Origin: Bradyrhizobium sp. WSM471
GTDB taxonomy: Bacteria > Pseudomonadota > Alphaproteobacteria > Rhizobiales > Xanthobacteraceae
Assembly (NCBI RefSeq): GCF_000244915.1
Contig: NZ_CM001442.1
Coordinates: forward strand, 7,623,012-7,687,011
DNA: 64,000 nucleotides
Direction: 5' to 3'
A program made the position numbers and the translations under genes. Shown piece by piece: positions 10,680 through 19,419 of the stretch (position 1 is its first letter; every line of letters begins with the position of its first letter). The notes under the pieces were generated by a model. That model saw nothing but the letters and a program-made list of their open reading frames with translations. It did not search any database and was not told where the DNA came from.

Positions 10680-11662
10680 CCGAGGCGCTGCTCGAAGTCA
10701 CCGATCTCAAGAAGCACTATCCGGTGCGCGCCGGCGTGTTGCGCCGACAAGTCGGCACAGTGCATGCGGTCGACGGCGTCTCGTTCTCGGTTGGAGTCGG
10801 CGAGACGCTGGGCCTCGTCGGCGAATCCGGTTGCGGCAAGTCGACGGTGGCGCGCAGCGTGTTGCGGCTGGTTGAGCCGACCTCGGGTCAGATCCGGCTC
10901 GAAGGTGAAGACATCACGCATCTCTCCAAGTCCGCGCTGCGTCCGCACCGACGTTCGATGCAGATCGTGTTCCAGGATCCTTTCGCCTCGCTCAACCCGC
11001 GCATGACTGCCGGGGACATCGTCGGCGAGCCGCTGTTCGTGCACGGGCTCGCGACCGGTAAAGCGCTGGAGACGCGTACCGCAAGCCTGTTCGAGCAGGT
11101 CGGCTTGCGGCCCGACCAGATGCGCAACTTTCCGCATCAATTCTCCGGCGGCCAGCGCCAGCGGATTTGCATCGCCCGCGCGCTGGCGCTCGGGCCGCGG
11201 CTGATTGTCTGCGACGAGCCGGTCTCCGCGCTCGACGTCTCGATCCAGGCGCAGGTGATCAACCTCCTGATCGACCTGCAGCGCGAGCACGGCTTCTCCT
11301 ATCTCTTCATCGCGCACGACCTCGCGGTGGTCGCCCATATCAGTCACCGCGTCGCCGTGATGTATCTCGGCCGCATCGTCGAGATTGCCGACAAGGACGA
11401 GCTGTTCCGCAATCCGCGCCATCCCTACACGCAGGCCTTGCTCGCCTCGGTACCGGTCGCCAACCCGCTCGCCAAGAAGCTCGTGCCGCTGGTCGACGGC
11501 GACGTGCCAAGCCCGGTCAATCCGCCATCCGGATGCGCGTTTCACACCCGCTGCCGGTTTGCGATGGAGCGATGCAGGACGGAACGGCCGGCGCTGCTGG
11601 ACGCGGGCGAGGTGCACGAGGTGGCGTGCCTGCTCAATGAGGGGACGGGGCGGAGCCAATAG
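10676..11662 (+). CDS. ABC transporter ATP-binding protein, DppF/OppF type
   Basis: Partner ATPase of the heterodimer, 328 residues. The ATG at 10676 overlaps the previous stop by 4 bp, so it is the last gene of the transporter operon. Walker A (GESGCGKS), signature FSGGQRQR, Walker B (LIVCDEP) and the C-terminal extension ([14 protein letters not shown]) are complete. A palindromic repeat follows at 11669, between this gene and the convergent carboxylase gene. Confidence 0.93.
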
Positions 11663-11668
11663 CTTGCT

Positions 11669-11694
11669 GTCGTCCCGGCGAAGGCCGGGACGAC
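11669..11694. repeat. GTCGTCCCGGC palindrome between convergent genes
   Basis: Perfect 11-bp arms (11669-11679 and 11684-11694) around a 4-bp loop. It is placed between the stops of two convergent operons, where it could fold in both transcripts. There is no U-tract, so it is not a classical terminator. The same core occurs at 44911 and 50486. Confidence 0.8.
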
Positions 11695-11711
11695 AAGTTG
11701 AGCTTGCCGCC

Positions 11712-13685
11712 CTACCCCGCCCCGATCTCGGCCACGATCCGGCCCGTCGTTACCTGCTCGCCCTCGGCGACGTCGATCGCGGCGACGACGCCGTCGATGC
11801 CGGCCTTGTGGACGTGCTCCATCTTCATCGCTTCCAGTGTCATCACCGGCTGCCCGGCGGTGACGCGGTCGCCCGGCTTGACCAGGACGGCAACGACGCG
11901 GCCGTTCATGGCAGCACGAACCTTGCCGTCTCCGTTGCTTGCGGCGGCCTTCGGCGCGGCGAGCGTGAGATCGGTCGCCGCGAGCGGGGTGCCGCGGCGC
12001 TGGAGGTGGAGCCGGTCGCCGTCGCGCAGGAATTTGGCGCTGTCCATAACGCCGTCATGGCGGAAGCGGATCACGCCGAGCTCGAGCTGGTCGATCTCGA
12101 ACTTATCCTGCCGGCCGTCGCTCGCGACGGTGTAGCTGCCATCGCGTTCCCGCGTGACTTCGAGCTCATACACGTGACCTGCGATCTCGATTTTCGCCGG
12201 CAGCGGGAACGTTGCCGCGAGGCTCCGTCCGCGGCGCCACGAAGGCGCCTGCGGGTTCGTGACGTAGAGCAGCAGGCCGGCCAAAGCGATATCGAATGCG
12301 GCGTCCGCGCGCGGCGCCAGCAATTCGTCGCGATGCGCACCAATGAACGCCGTGGTCGCCTCGCCTTTGGCGAAGCCGGGATGACGCAGGCATAACAGCA
12401 GGAAGGCCTGATTGGTGGTCACGCCGAAAGCGGTCAGTTGCTCCAGGCCGACGATCAACCGCCCCCTCGCCTCCTCGCGTGTCGCGCCTTGGCTGATCAC
12501 CTTGGCGATCATGGAATCGTAGAACGGCGGAATCTCGGAGTCCGATTGCAGTGCATGTTCGACGCGGATGCCATCCGGCACCTGCCAGCGCGCCATGCGT
12601 CCGGACTGCGGCATGAAATCATGCGCGGCATCCTCCGAGCACAGCCGCACCTCGATGGCGTGGCCCGTGAAGCGAATGTCCTGCTGCTTGACCGGCAGCG
12701 GCTCGCCGCGCGCGACCCGCAACTGCAATTCGACGAGATCGAGCCCGGTGATCGCCTCGGTCACGGGATGCTCGACCTGGAGGCGCGTATTCATCTCCAT
12801 GAAGTAGAACGCGCCGCTTGGATCGAGCAGGAATTCGAGCGTGCCGGCGCCCTCGTAACGCAGCGCCTTCACCGCAGCGACCGCGACCTCGCCCATCTTC
12901 GCGCGCAGTTCCGGCGTCACGGCGGGCGAAGGCGCCTCCTCGATCAGCTTCTGGTGCCGGCGCTGCACCGAGCAGTCACGCTCGCCGAGATGGATGGCAT
13001 TGCCATGGCTATCGCCGAACACCTGGATTTCGATGTGACGGGGATTCTGGATGGCGCGTTCGAGGATCACCGTCGGATCGCCAAACGCCGCCTTGGCCTC
13101 GGAGCGCGCGCTACGCAGTGCATCGGGGAACGAATTGCCATCCGCCACGAGCCGCATGCCGCGTCCACCGCCGCCGGCGACCGCCTTGATCATCACGGGG
13201 AAGCCGACCTTCTTGGCCTCCGTAAGCATGACTTCATCGCCCTGATCGGCGCCCTGATAGCCGGGCACGCAGGGCACGCCGGCCTTTTTCATGATCTCCT
13301 TGGCACCGGCCTTATTGCCCATCGCCGCGATCGCCTGCGCCGACGGGCCAATAAAGACCAGGCCGGCATCCTTGCACGCTTGCGCAAACTCCTCGTTCTC
13401 GGCGAGGAAGCCATAGCCGGGATGAACGGCATCCGCGCCGCTGGCCTTTGCGGCCGCCACGATCGCGGGAATGTTGAGGTAGGATTGCGCCGGCAGCGCT
13501 TCGCCGATGCGCACGGCCTGGTCGGCCTGTCGCACATGAAGCGCATCGCGATCCGCATCCGAATAGACCGCGACGACGCCGAGGCCGAGCTTCCGCGCAC
13601 TGCGCATCACGCGTAGCGCGATCTCGCCGCGATTGGCGATCAAGACCTTGAAGAACGGCCGGTACTGCGTTGAACCGTTCCTCAT
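11712..13685 (-). CDS. Biotin-dependent acyl-CoA carboxylase, alpha subunit (biotin carboxylase plus biotin carrier)
   Basis: Carboxylates its own biotin using ATP and bicarbonate. 657 residues: biotin carboxylase N-domain (KVLIANRGEIALRV), ATP-grasp region (GGGGRGM), C-domain, and a C-terminal biotinyl domain with EAMKMEHV, placing biotin on Lys621. The size and layout match methylcrotonyl-, geranyl- or long-chain acyl-CoA carboxylase alpha subunits rather than acetyl-CoA carboxylase. Its start overlaps the end of the beta-subunit gene by 4 bp, so both come from one transcript with beta first. Confidence 0.92.
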   Translation of the reverse strand: MRNGSTQYRPFFKVLIANRGEIALRVMRSARKLGLGVVAVYSDADRDALHVRQADQAVRIGEALPAQSYLNIPAIVAAAKASGADAVHPGYGFLAENEEFAQACKDAGLVFIGPSAQAIAAMGNKAGAKEIMKKAGVPCVPGYQGADQGDEVMLTEAKKVGFPVMIKAVAGGGGRGMRLVADGNSFPDALRSARSEAKAAFGDPTVILERAIQNPRHIEIQVFGDSHGNAIHLGERDCSVQRRHQKLIEEAPSPAVTPELRAKMGEVAVAAVKALRYEGAGTLEFLLDPSGAFYFMEMNTRLQVEHPVTEAITGLDLVELQLRVARGEPLPVKQQDIRFTGHAIEVRLCSEDAAHDFMPQSGRMARWQVPDGIRVEHALQSDSEIPPFYDSMIAKVISQGATREEARGRLIVGLEQLTAFGVTTNQAFLLLCLRHPGFAKGEATTAFIGAHRDELLAPRADAAFDIALAGLLLYVTNPQAPSWRRGRSLAATFPLPAKIEIAGHVYELEVTRERDGSYTVASDGRQDKFEIDQLELGVIRFRHDGVMDSAKFLRDGDRLHLQRRGTPLAATDLTLAAPKAAASNGDGKVRAAMNGRVVAVLVKPGDRVTAGQPVMTLEAMKMEHVHKAGIDGVVAAIDVAEGEQVTTGRIVAEIGAG

Positions 13686-15298
13686 GGACGAGCCACCGAA
13701 AACTGCATGCGTTGGGATGTACGCGCATCGCCCTCGCGGCAGATCGCGAGCACTTCCGAGAGCACCGCGCGGGTGTCACGCGGATCGATCACGCCGTCGT
13801 CGAGCACGCGGGCGCTGGTCGAGAACACGTCCATCTGGCCGTCGAACACGCCGATGATCTGCGCCTTCATGGCATCGAGTTTTTCTTTCTCCACCGGCTT
13901 GCCTCGGCGAGCTGCTGCGGCTTCGGTGACGATCGCCATGGTCTCGGCGGCCTGCTCACCGCCCATCACGGCAGTCTTGGCATTGGGCCAGGAGAAGCAG
14001 AAGCGCGGATGGAAGCCGCGCCCGCACATGCCGTAATTGCCTGCCCCGAACGAAGCGCCGCAATAGATGGTGATCTGCGGCACCGTCGCCGACGTCACCG
14101 CCTGGATCATCTTGGAGCCGTGCTTGATCATGCCGGCTTCTTCGTAAGCTTTGCCGACCATGTAGCCGGTGGTGTTGTTCAGATAGAGCAACGGCGTGCG
14201 GGTCTGGCAGCACGCCTGGATGAAATGCGTCGCCTTGTTGGCACCCGCCGGATCGAGCGGGCCGTTGTTGGTGACGATGCCGATCGCTTGGCCCTCGATA
14301 CGGGCATGGCCGCAAACGGTCGCCGGGCCGTAGTTCGGCGCCATCTCGGTGAAATCGGAATCGTCCACGACGCGCGCGATGACCTGCTTCATGTCCACGG
14401 AGCGCTTGTGGTCCATCGGCATGATGCCGAGCAACTCGTCCTGGTCGTAGCGCGGCGGCTTGTATTGCGCAGCTCCCTGGTCCGGCCGCGCCCATTCCAG
14501 CGCCGCCATGATCTCGCGCGCGATGCGCAGGGCGTCGCGGTCGTCTTCGGCGAGGTAATCGCCGAGGCCGGAAACCTGCGTGTGCATCTCGGCGCCGCCT
14601 AGCTCCTCCTCAGTCGCGATCTCGCCCGTTGCAGCCTTTAGCAGCGGCGGCCCGGCGAGGAAGGCGCGGGTGCGGCCGCGCACCATGACGATGTAGTCGG
14701 ACAGGCCGGTCTGATAGGCCCCGCCCGCGGTCGACGAGCCATGCGTCACGGTGACGACCGGTAGCCCGGCTGCCGAGAGCCGCGCGAGATTGCGAAAAAT
14801 GTTGCCGCCCCGGACAAAGTCTTCGACGCGGTAACGCAGGAGATTGGCACCGGCGCTCTCCACCAGCTGGACGTAAGGCAGCTTGTTCTCCAGCGCGAGC
14901 TCCTGCACCCGCAGCGTCTTGTCGAGGCCGTAGGGTTGAAGCGCGCCGGCATCGATGCCGGAATCGTTGGCGCTGATCATGCAGCGGATGCCCGAGACGA
15001 AGCCGATGCCGGCGATGACGCCGCCGCCGGGCACGCTCTTGTCCGGATCCGATACGTCGAACATGTAGCCGGCGAGTGTGGACAGCTCGATGAAGGGCGC
15101 GCCGGGATCGAGCACGAGCGCGACGCGCTCGCGCGGCAACAGCTGGCCGCGCTTGTGGAAGCGATCTTTCGCTGCGGCCGACGCCGCACGCGTGCGCTCT
15201 TCCAGCGCGCGCATGCGGTCGATCAGGCCGAGCATGCCGTCGCGGTTGGCGCGATAGGCGGCACTGCCTGGGGAGACGGTGTTTTCGAGAATGGACAT
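13682..15298 (-). CDS. Acyl-CoA carboxylase, beta (carboxyltransferase) subunit
   Basis: Transfers the carboxyl group from biotin to an acyl-CoA. 538 residues with both crotonase-like carboxyltransferase halves: the first has STAGGAYQTGLSDY, the second has GASFGAGNYGMCG. Overall it resembles methylcrotonyl-CoA or geranyl-CoA carboxylase beta subunits; the segment AGPPLLKAATGE is familiar from the geranyl type, but I could not compare residues that fix substrate size. The nearby dehydrogenases support a role in branched acyl-CoA degradation. Confidence 0.9.
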   Translation of the reverse strand: MSILENTVSPGSAAYRANRDGMLGLIDRMRALEERTRAASAAAKDRFHKRGQLLPRERVALVLDPGAPFIELSTLAGYMFDVSDPDKSVPGGGVIAGIGFVSGIRCMISANDSGIDAGALQPYGLDKTLRVQELALENKLPYVQLVESAGANLLRYRVEDFVRGGNIFRNLARLSAAGLPVVTVTHGSSTAGGAYQTGLSDYIVMVRGRTRAFLAGPPLLKAATGEIATEEELGGAEMHTQVSGLGDYLAEDDRDALRIAREIMAALEWARPDQGAAQYKPPRYDQDELLGIMPMDHKRSVDMKQVIARVVDDSDFTEMAPNYGPATVCGHARIEGQAIGIVTNNGPLDPAGANKATHFIQACCQTRTPLLYLNNTTGYMVGKAYEEAGMIKHGSKMIQAVTSATVPQITIYCGASFGAGNYGMCGRGFHPRFCFSWPNAKTAVMGGEQAAETMAIVTEAAAARRGKPVEKEKLDAMKAQIIGVFDGQMDVFSTSARVLDDGVIDPRDTRAVLSEVLAICREGDARTSQRMQFSVARP

Positions 15299-15312
15299 GA
15301 CTCAATCCTGCT

Positions 15313-15398
15313 CGTCATTGCGAGGAGCGAAGCGATGAAGCAATCCAGACTGCATCTATGGAGAGATTCTGGATTGGTTCGCTTCGCTCGCAATGACG
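15313..15398. repeat. CGTCATTGCGAG inverted repeat
   Basis: Outer arms CGTCATTGCGAG (15313-15324) and CTCGCAATGACG (15387-15398) are exact reverse complements. Inner GCGAAGC and CAATCCAGA segments also pair. It lies between the BKACE gene and the carboxylase operon. The same family recurs at 27325-27411. Confidence 0.85.
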
Positions 15399-15412
15399 GT
15401 TGAGGCGATAAT

Positions 15413-16279
15413 TTACCGATTCGTTCCAAAAATCGTCCGCGCTTCCGCGGGGCTCGCAATCTCGCGGCCCGCACGGCGGGCGCAGGCGGCGATGGCCTCG
15501 ATCAGGTGGGCGTTCGACGTCACCTTCTTGCCGTCGGCGAGATAGAAGGCATCTTCGAGGCCGGTGCGCAGATGGCCACCGAGCTCGGCGCAGCGCTGGT
15601 GCAGCGGCCAGATCTCTTCGCGACCGATCGCGGTGACCTGAAATTGCGCCTCGGGACGCTTCAGCTTGATCAGGATCGGCAGCAGATCGGGATCCGACGG
15701 CATGCCGGAGGCGACGCCCATCACGAAGTTATATTCGAGCGGGCCCTTGTACATGCCGACCTGGCGGTACATGCCGACGCAGCGCACGATGCCGACGTCA
15801 AAACATTCGAATTCGGGGATGGTCCCGACCGCGTTCATGACGTCGAGATAGTCCTTCACTTTCTCGACCGCATTGTCGAACATCATCGGCGGCCAGGCCC
15901 AACTGTTGTCGGCCTTCACCTTCAGATAGTTCAGCGAGCCGGCATTGCAGGCGGCGATCTCCGGCCTGGTCTCGCGGATGCAATCCAGCGCTCCGCTGTA
16001 GTTCGGCCCGGAGACGCCCGAGGTGTGATTGATGATCACGCCGGGGCAAGCTTCGCGAATCGCCTGCTGGATCTCCTTGCTGACGCTGACCTCCCACGAC
16101 GGCAGATGCCCCTTGTCCGGCGCCTGCTGGCGCAGATGGATGTGCATGATGGACGCGCCGGCGTCGAACGCAGCCTTGGCCTCGCGCGCCATCTGCTCAG
16201 GCGTCACAGGCACGTTGTGCTGCTTCGGGTCGGTGAGCACGCCGTTCAGCGCGCAGGTGATGACGGCCTTGTCGCTCAT
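15413..16279 (-). CDS. BKACE family beta-keto acid cleavage enzyme (DUF849)
   Basis: Zinc-dependent condensation/cleavage enzyme that exchanges acetyl-CoA with a beta-keto acid. About 288 residues. The start at 16279 gives MSDKAVITCALNG, typical for the family; a GTG 18 bases upstream is possible, but neither has a strong ribosome site. The HIHLR motif supplies the two zinc-binding histidines, and a downstream glutamate (GLEDAF) fits the third ligand. The family includes 3-keto-5-aminohexanoate cleavage enzyme, but many members act on other keto acids, so the substrate is open. Confidence 0.88.
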   Translation of the reverse strand: MSDKAVITCALNGVLTDPKQHNVPVTPEQMAREAKAAFDAGASIMHIHLRQQAPDKGHLPSWEVSVSKEIQQAIREACPGVIINHTSGVSGPNYSGALDCIRETRPEIAACNAGSLNYLKVKADNSWAWPPMMFDNAVEKVKDYLDVMNAVGTIPEFECFDVGIVRCVGMYRQVGMYKGPLEYNFVMGVASGMPSDPDLLPILIKLKRPEAQFQVTAIGREEIWPLHQRCAELGGHLRTGLEDAFYLADGKKVTSNAHLIEAIAACARRAGREIASPAEARTIFGTNR

Positions 16280-16373
16280 GCCACTGATGTCTCGCACGTT
16301 GAGAATTCAACGCTTGCGATCATGTGATGGGCGGCATACGGCTTCTTGCGCGGAGAAGCTGGAAACAATGCGA

Positions 16374-16487
16374 TCGTAGGGTGGGTTAGCCGAAGGCGTA
16401 ACCCACCAAGGTCTCCCCGGAGAGAAAGGTGGTGGGTTACGCTAGCGGACTGCGCTTCGCGCAGCCGCGAGCTAACCCACCCTACGA
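16374..16487. repeat. GTAGGGTGGGTTAGC inverted repeat
   Basis: The arms TCGTAGGGTGGGTTAGC (from 16374) and GCTAACCCACCCTACGA (16471-16487) are reverse complements; internal GTAACCCACC and GGTGGGTTAC segments also pair. It sits directly after the AraC gene stop, between two minus-strand genes. A shorter relative lies at 31568-31593. Confidence 0.85.
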
Positions 16488-16494
16488 GACGACC

Positions 16495-17295
16495 CTAGCT
16501 CGCCTCTGCAAGCCTCACCGTCTCGCTGCTGCGATAGATCGCGAGATCCCGCGAGCCGACGAAGATCGCGCGCGGTTTCAAACCGTAGAAGCGGCGGATC
16601 GAGTGGCTGAAATGGGTGCTGTCGGGATAGCCGATGTCCTGCGCGAGATGGGCGAGGTTGAGGTCCTGGTTGGCGAAGTGCAGCAGGTGACGCGCCCGCT
16701 TCCAGGCGCGGAAGGAGCGGAACGAGATGCCGGTCTCCTCCTTGAACAGATGCAGGAAACGCGAAGCGGAAAGTCCGGCGTCCGCCGCACAAGTGTCCGC
16801 CGTCACGGGCTCGCCCGTGAAGCGGCCGATACGGGCGACCGCACGCGTCACGCGGGGATCGAGCACGCGGCGCGGCAGCGCTTCGCCAAAACACATCTCG
16901 TCGAATTCGGCGGTAGTGATGTCGCCGTAGCGGCGCTGGCGCAGCAGCGTGTAGGCGGCGAGTATCTTGCGGGCATAGACAGCCCTGTCGGGTCCGGTGA
17001 GCCGCTCGGCCAAGGCCTCGATCACGCCATCAGGCATGCTCTCCGGTTCCAGCGTGACGCTGATCGCGGTGCGGTAGTCGCTGGCAATGGAATGCCGCTG
17101 GTTCGGCAGGGTGACGAACAGCTCGCCGGTGGCGAGGACATCCTCGATCGTCAGATGCAGGCTGCCCTTCACCGCAACATAGACATGGCAGCAGCCGGGG
17201 GTCCGCTTACGGGGCCGGCCGAGCAGGCCGGCATAGAATACCCGCTCCGGCGTGATCAGCATCAAATGGTCGGATTCGCGACCGTTATCTTCCAT
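16495..17295 (-). CDS. AraC family transcriptional regulator
   Basis: DNA-binding activator or repressor, 266 residues. An N-terminal sensing region with a cupin-like stretch (CHVYVAVKGSLHLTIED) is followed by two C-terminal helix-turn-helix motifs (ADAGLSASRFLHLFKEETG and AQDIGYPDSTHFSHSIRRFYG). It lies in the middle of the acyl-CoA catabolic genes on the same strand and is the obvious candidate to control them, though no operator was identified. Confidence 0.9.
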   Translation of the reverse strand: MEDNGRESDHLMLITPERVFYAGLLGRPRKRTPGCCHVYVAVKGSLHLTIEDVLATGELFVTLPNQRHSIASDYRTAISVTLEPESMPDGVIEALAERLTGPDRAVYARKILAAYTLLRQRRYGDITTAEFDEMCFGEALPRRVLDPRVTRAVARIGRFTGEPVTADTCAADAGLSASRFLHLFKEETGISFRSFRAWKRARHLLHFANQDLNLAHLAQDIGYPDSTHFSHSIRRFYGLKPRAIFVGSRDLAIYRSSETVRLAEAS

Positions 17296-17445
17296 GGGGA
17301 TCCTCCTCGCGCGGCTCTTTGGCCGCTGCGGACGGAGGTCACCTTAGCGGAAATCTGGGCGCTGTCACGGCGGGATAGCGCTATCATGGAGCGCAAAAGG
17401 TCGGCACTCCGCGAGGGGTGATGACGAGCCGGAACTCCTGCCAAC

Positions 17446-17477
17446 ATTGTCGTCCTGGCTTTCGCCAGGACGACAAT
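17446..17477. repeat. ATTGTCGTCCTGGC palindrome
   Basis: Perfect 14-bp arms (17446-17459 and 17464-17477) with a 4-base loop. The right arm touches the stop codon of the GST gene, so it forms a hairpin at that mRNA's 3' end. Same family as 5894-6021. Confidence 0.85.
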
Positions 17478-18133
17478 TAAGCCCTCACCCTTGGCGCCAC
17501 GTTCTGCTCGACGCCGGCCTGTTGCTCCGCAGCAACCGCGCGCTTGAAACCATCGCGCTGCTGCAGGCGCGCCCAATAGGCTGCGACATTTGGCCCAAAA
17601 TCCTTGGCGAGCCCGATATTTTCCGCGAGGCGGAGCGCGTAGCCGATCACGATGTCGGCGGCAGTGAAGCGGCCGGCGCACAAGGTTTCAGTATTCGCAG
17701 TGGCTGCCTCGACGGCGCGCAGCCTCCCCAAGAACCATTTGGCATAGTCGCCGGCCACCTGCGGATTGCGGCGCTCTTCCGGCTCGAGTTGGGTATATCG
17801 GAGCACCAGCGTCTGCGGGAAGGTTAACGTGGCGTCGCTGAAATACATCCAGTTCAGGAACGCGCCATAGGCGGGATCTTCAGGTCCGACCATCAATGGC
17901 GTCGGTCCATGCTTGGTGCCGAGATAGTGGCAGATGCCGGACGATTCCGTCATCCTGGTCTCGCCGTCGATCAAGAAGGGGATCGTGCCCAGCGGATTGA
18001 GCGCGAGGTATTCCTTGGCGAACACCCGCGGCGGGAATGGCAGCATCTTCAATTCGTAGGGAAGCCCCATCTCCTCCAGCATCCAGAGCGGACGGAAGGA
18101 ACGCGCAGCGTCGCAGTGATAAAGCGTGATCAT
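17477..18133 (-). CDS. Glutathione S-transferase family protein
   Basis: Cytosolic GST-fold enzyme of 218 residues. The N-terminal thioredoxin-like domain begins MITLYHCDAARSFRPLWML and contains the cis-proline region (LGTIPFLIDG) and the glutathione-contacting ESSGIC segment. An all-helical C-terminal domain follows. The ATG at 18133 shares one base with the stop of the upstream acyl-CoA dehydrogenase gene (TGATG), so they form an operon. The substrate is unknown; it may act on an electrophilic intermediate of the same pathway. Confidence 0.88.
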   Translation of the reverse strand: MITLYHCDAARSFRPLWMLEEMGLPYELKMLPFPPRVFAKEYLALNPLGTIPFLIDGETRMTESSGICHYLGTKHGPTPLMVGPEDPAYGAFLNWMYFSDATLTFPQTLVLRYTQLEPEERRNPQVAGDYAKWFLGRLRAVEAATANTETLCAGRFTAADIVIGYALRLAENIGLAKDFGPNVAAYWARLQQRDGFKRAVAAEQQAGVEQNVAPRVRA

Positions 18134-19296
18134 CAGGAACTTCCTTTGCTGCCGGGCAGCGTGCCCATCATCTTGCACAGGACCATCAGCATGACCTCGT
18201 CGGCGCCACCGCCGATCGATGTCAGGCGACTATCGCGATAGGCGCGACTGACCGGCGTCTCGTTGGTAAAGCCCATTCCGCCCCAATATTGCAAGCAGGC
18301 GTCGGTAAGCTCGCGGCCGAGTCGCCCGGCCTTCAGCTTGGCCATGGTCGCAAGTTTTGTGACATCCTCGCCCGCCACCAGCGCCTCGCCAGCACGATAG
18401 ATCAGCGCGCGCAGCAGCTCGACCTCGGTCTGCATCTCGGCCAGCTTGAAGTGAACGACCTGGTTGTCGAGGATCGACTTCCCAAAGGCCTTGCGATTGC
18501 GGGTGTAGTCGATGGTCTCGTTGATGATGTATTCATGCGCCTTCAGGCAGGCGGCCGCGCCCCAGAGCCGCTCCTCCTGGAACTGGATCATCTGGTAGGT
18601 AAAGCCCTTGCCCTCCTCGCCGATCCGGTTGCGCCTGGGCACGCGGACATTATCGAAGAAGATCTGCGCGGTGTCGGAGGAGCGCATGCCCATCTTGTCG
18701 AGCTTGCGCGCGACGGTGACGCCCTTGGTCTTCATCGGCACGCAGATCAGCGACTTGTTGCGGTGAACGGGTCCGTCGCCGGTATTGGCGAGCAGGCAGA
18801 TCCAGTCGGCCTGAGTGCCGTTGGTGATCCACATCTTGCCGCCATCGATGACGTAATCGTCGCCGTCCGCGCGCGCATTGGTCTTGATCGAGGCGACGTC
18901 AGAACCAGCGCCGGGCTCGGAGACGCCGATGCAGGCGACGTAGTCGCCTGAGATCGAGGGGCTGAGAAACTCACGCCGCACCTCGTCCGAGCCGAACCGC
19001 GCCAGCGCCGGCGTCGCCATGTCGGTCTGCACCCCGATGGCCATCGGCACGCCGCCGCAGGTGATGGCGCCAAGCTCCTCCGCCATCATCAGTGCGTAGG
19101 AGTAATCGAGCCCGGAGCCGCCGAATTCGACCGGCTTGTTCAGCCCGAGAAAGCCGAGGCTGCCCATCTTCCTGAACAGCTCGTGCGCCGGGAAGATGTC
19201 GGCTTTTTCCCATTCATCGACATAGGGATTGATTTCGTTGGCAATAAATTTTTGCAAGCTTCGGCGGATCTCGTCGTGATCGGCGGTAAACAGCAT
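18133..19296 (-). CDS. Acyl-CoA dehydrogenase, citronellyl-CoA-dehydrogenase-like
   Basis: FAD enzyme introducing a 2,3 double bond in acyl-CoA. 387 residues. FAD- and substrate-contact segments are readable (GVSEPGAGSDVASI; MWITNGTQADW), together with the C-terminal YWGGMGFTNETPVSRAYRD. From memory, its N-terminal half (CGGVPMAIGVQTDM and the segment ending SLICVPMKTKGV) strongly recalls AtuD of acyclic terpene utilisation, but this was not verified by alignment. It is coupled to the GST gene and follows a second dehydrogenase separated by a repeat. Confidence 0.88.
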   Translation of the reverse strand: MLFTADHDEIRRSLQKFIANEINPYVDEWEKADIFPAHELFRKMGSLGFLGLNKPVEFGGSGLDYSYALMMAEELGAITCGGVPMAIGVQTDMATPALARFGSDEVRREFLSPSISGDYVACIGVSEPGAGSDVASIKTNARADGDDYVIDGGKMWITNGTQADWICLLANTGDGPVHRNKSLICVPMKTKGVTVARKLDKMGMRSSDTAQIFFDNVRVPRRNRIGEEGKGFTYQMIQFQEERLWGAAACLKAHEYIINETIDYTRNRKAFGKSILDNQVVHFKLAEMQTEVELLRALIYRAGEALVAGEDVTKLATMAKLKAGRLGRELTDACLQYWGGMGFTNETPVSRAYRDSRLTSIGGGADEVMLMVLCKMMGTLPGSKGSS

Positions 19297-19308
19297 TTCT
19301 TTCCCTTT

Positions 19309-19411
19309 GTCATTCCGGGGCGCGCGAAGCGCGAACCCGGAATCCGTTCTTCTGCGACATCTGCGGCTCGATGGATTCCGGGTTCGACGCTACGCGCCGC
19401 CCCGGAATGAC
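19309..19411. repeat. GTCATTCCGGGG inverted repeat
   Basis: Outer arms GTCATTCCGGGG (19309-19320) and CCCCGGAATGAC (19400-19411) pair exactly. Inner AACCCGGAATCC and GGATTCCGGGTT also pair. It lies between two acyl-CoA dehydrogenase genes of the same strand and could process their shared message. Confidence 0.85.
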
Positions 19412-19419
19412 GGCGTCCT

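Noticed and set aside
11669..11694. Rho-independent terminator
   Set aside because: Good stem but no T-run on either strand; it belongs to a dispersed repeat family.
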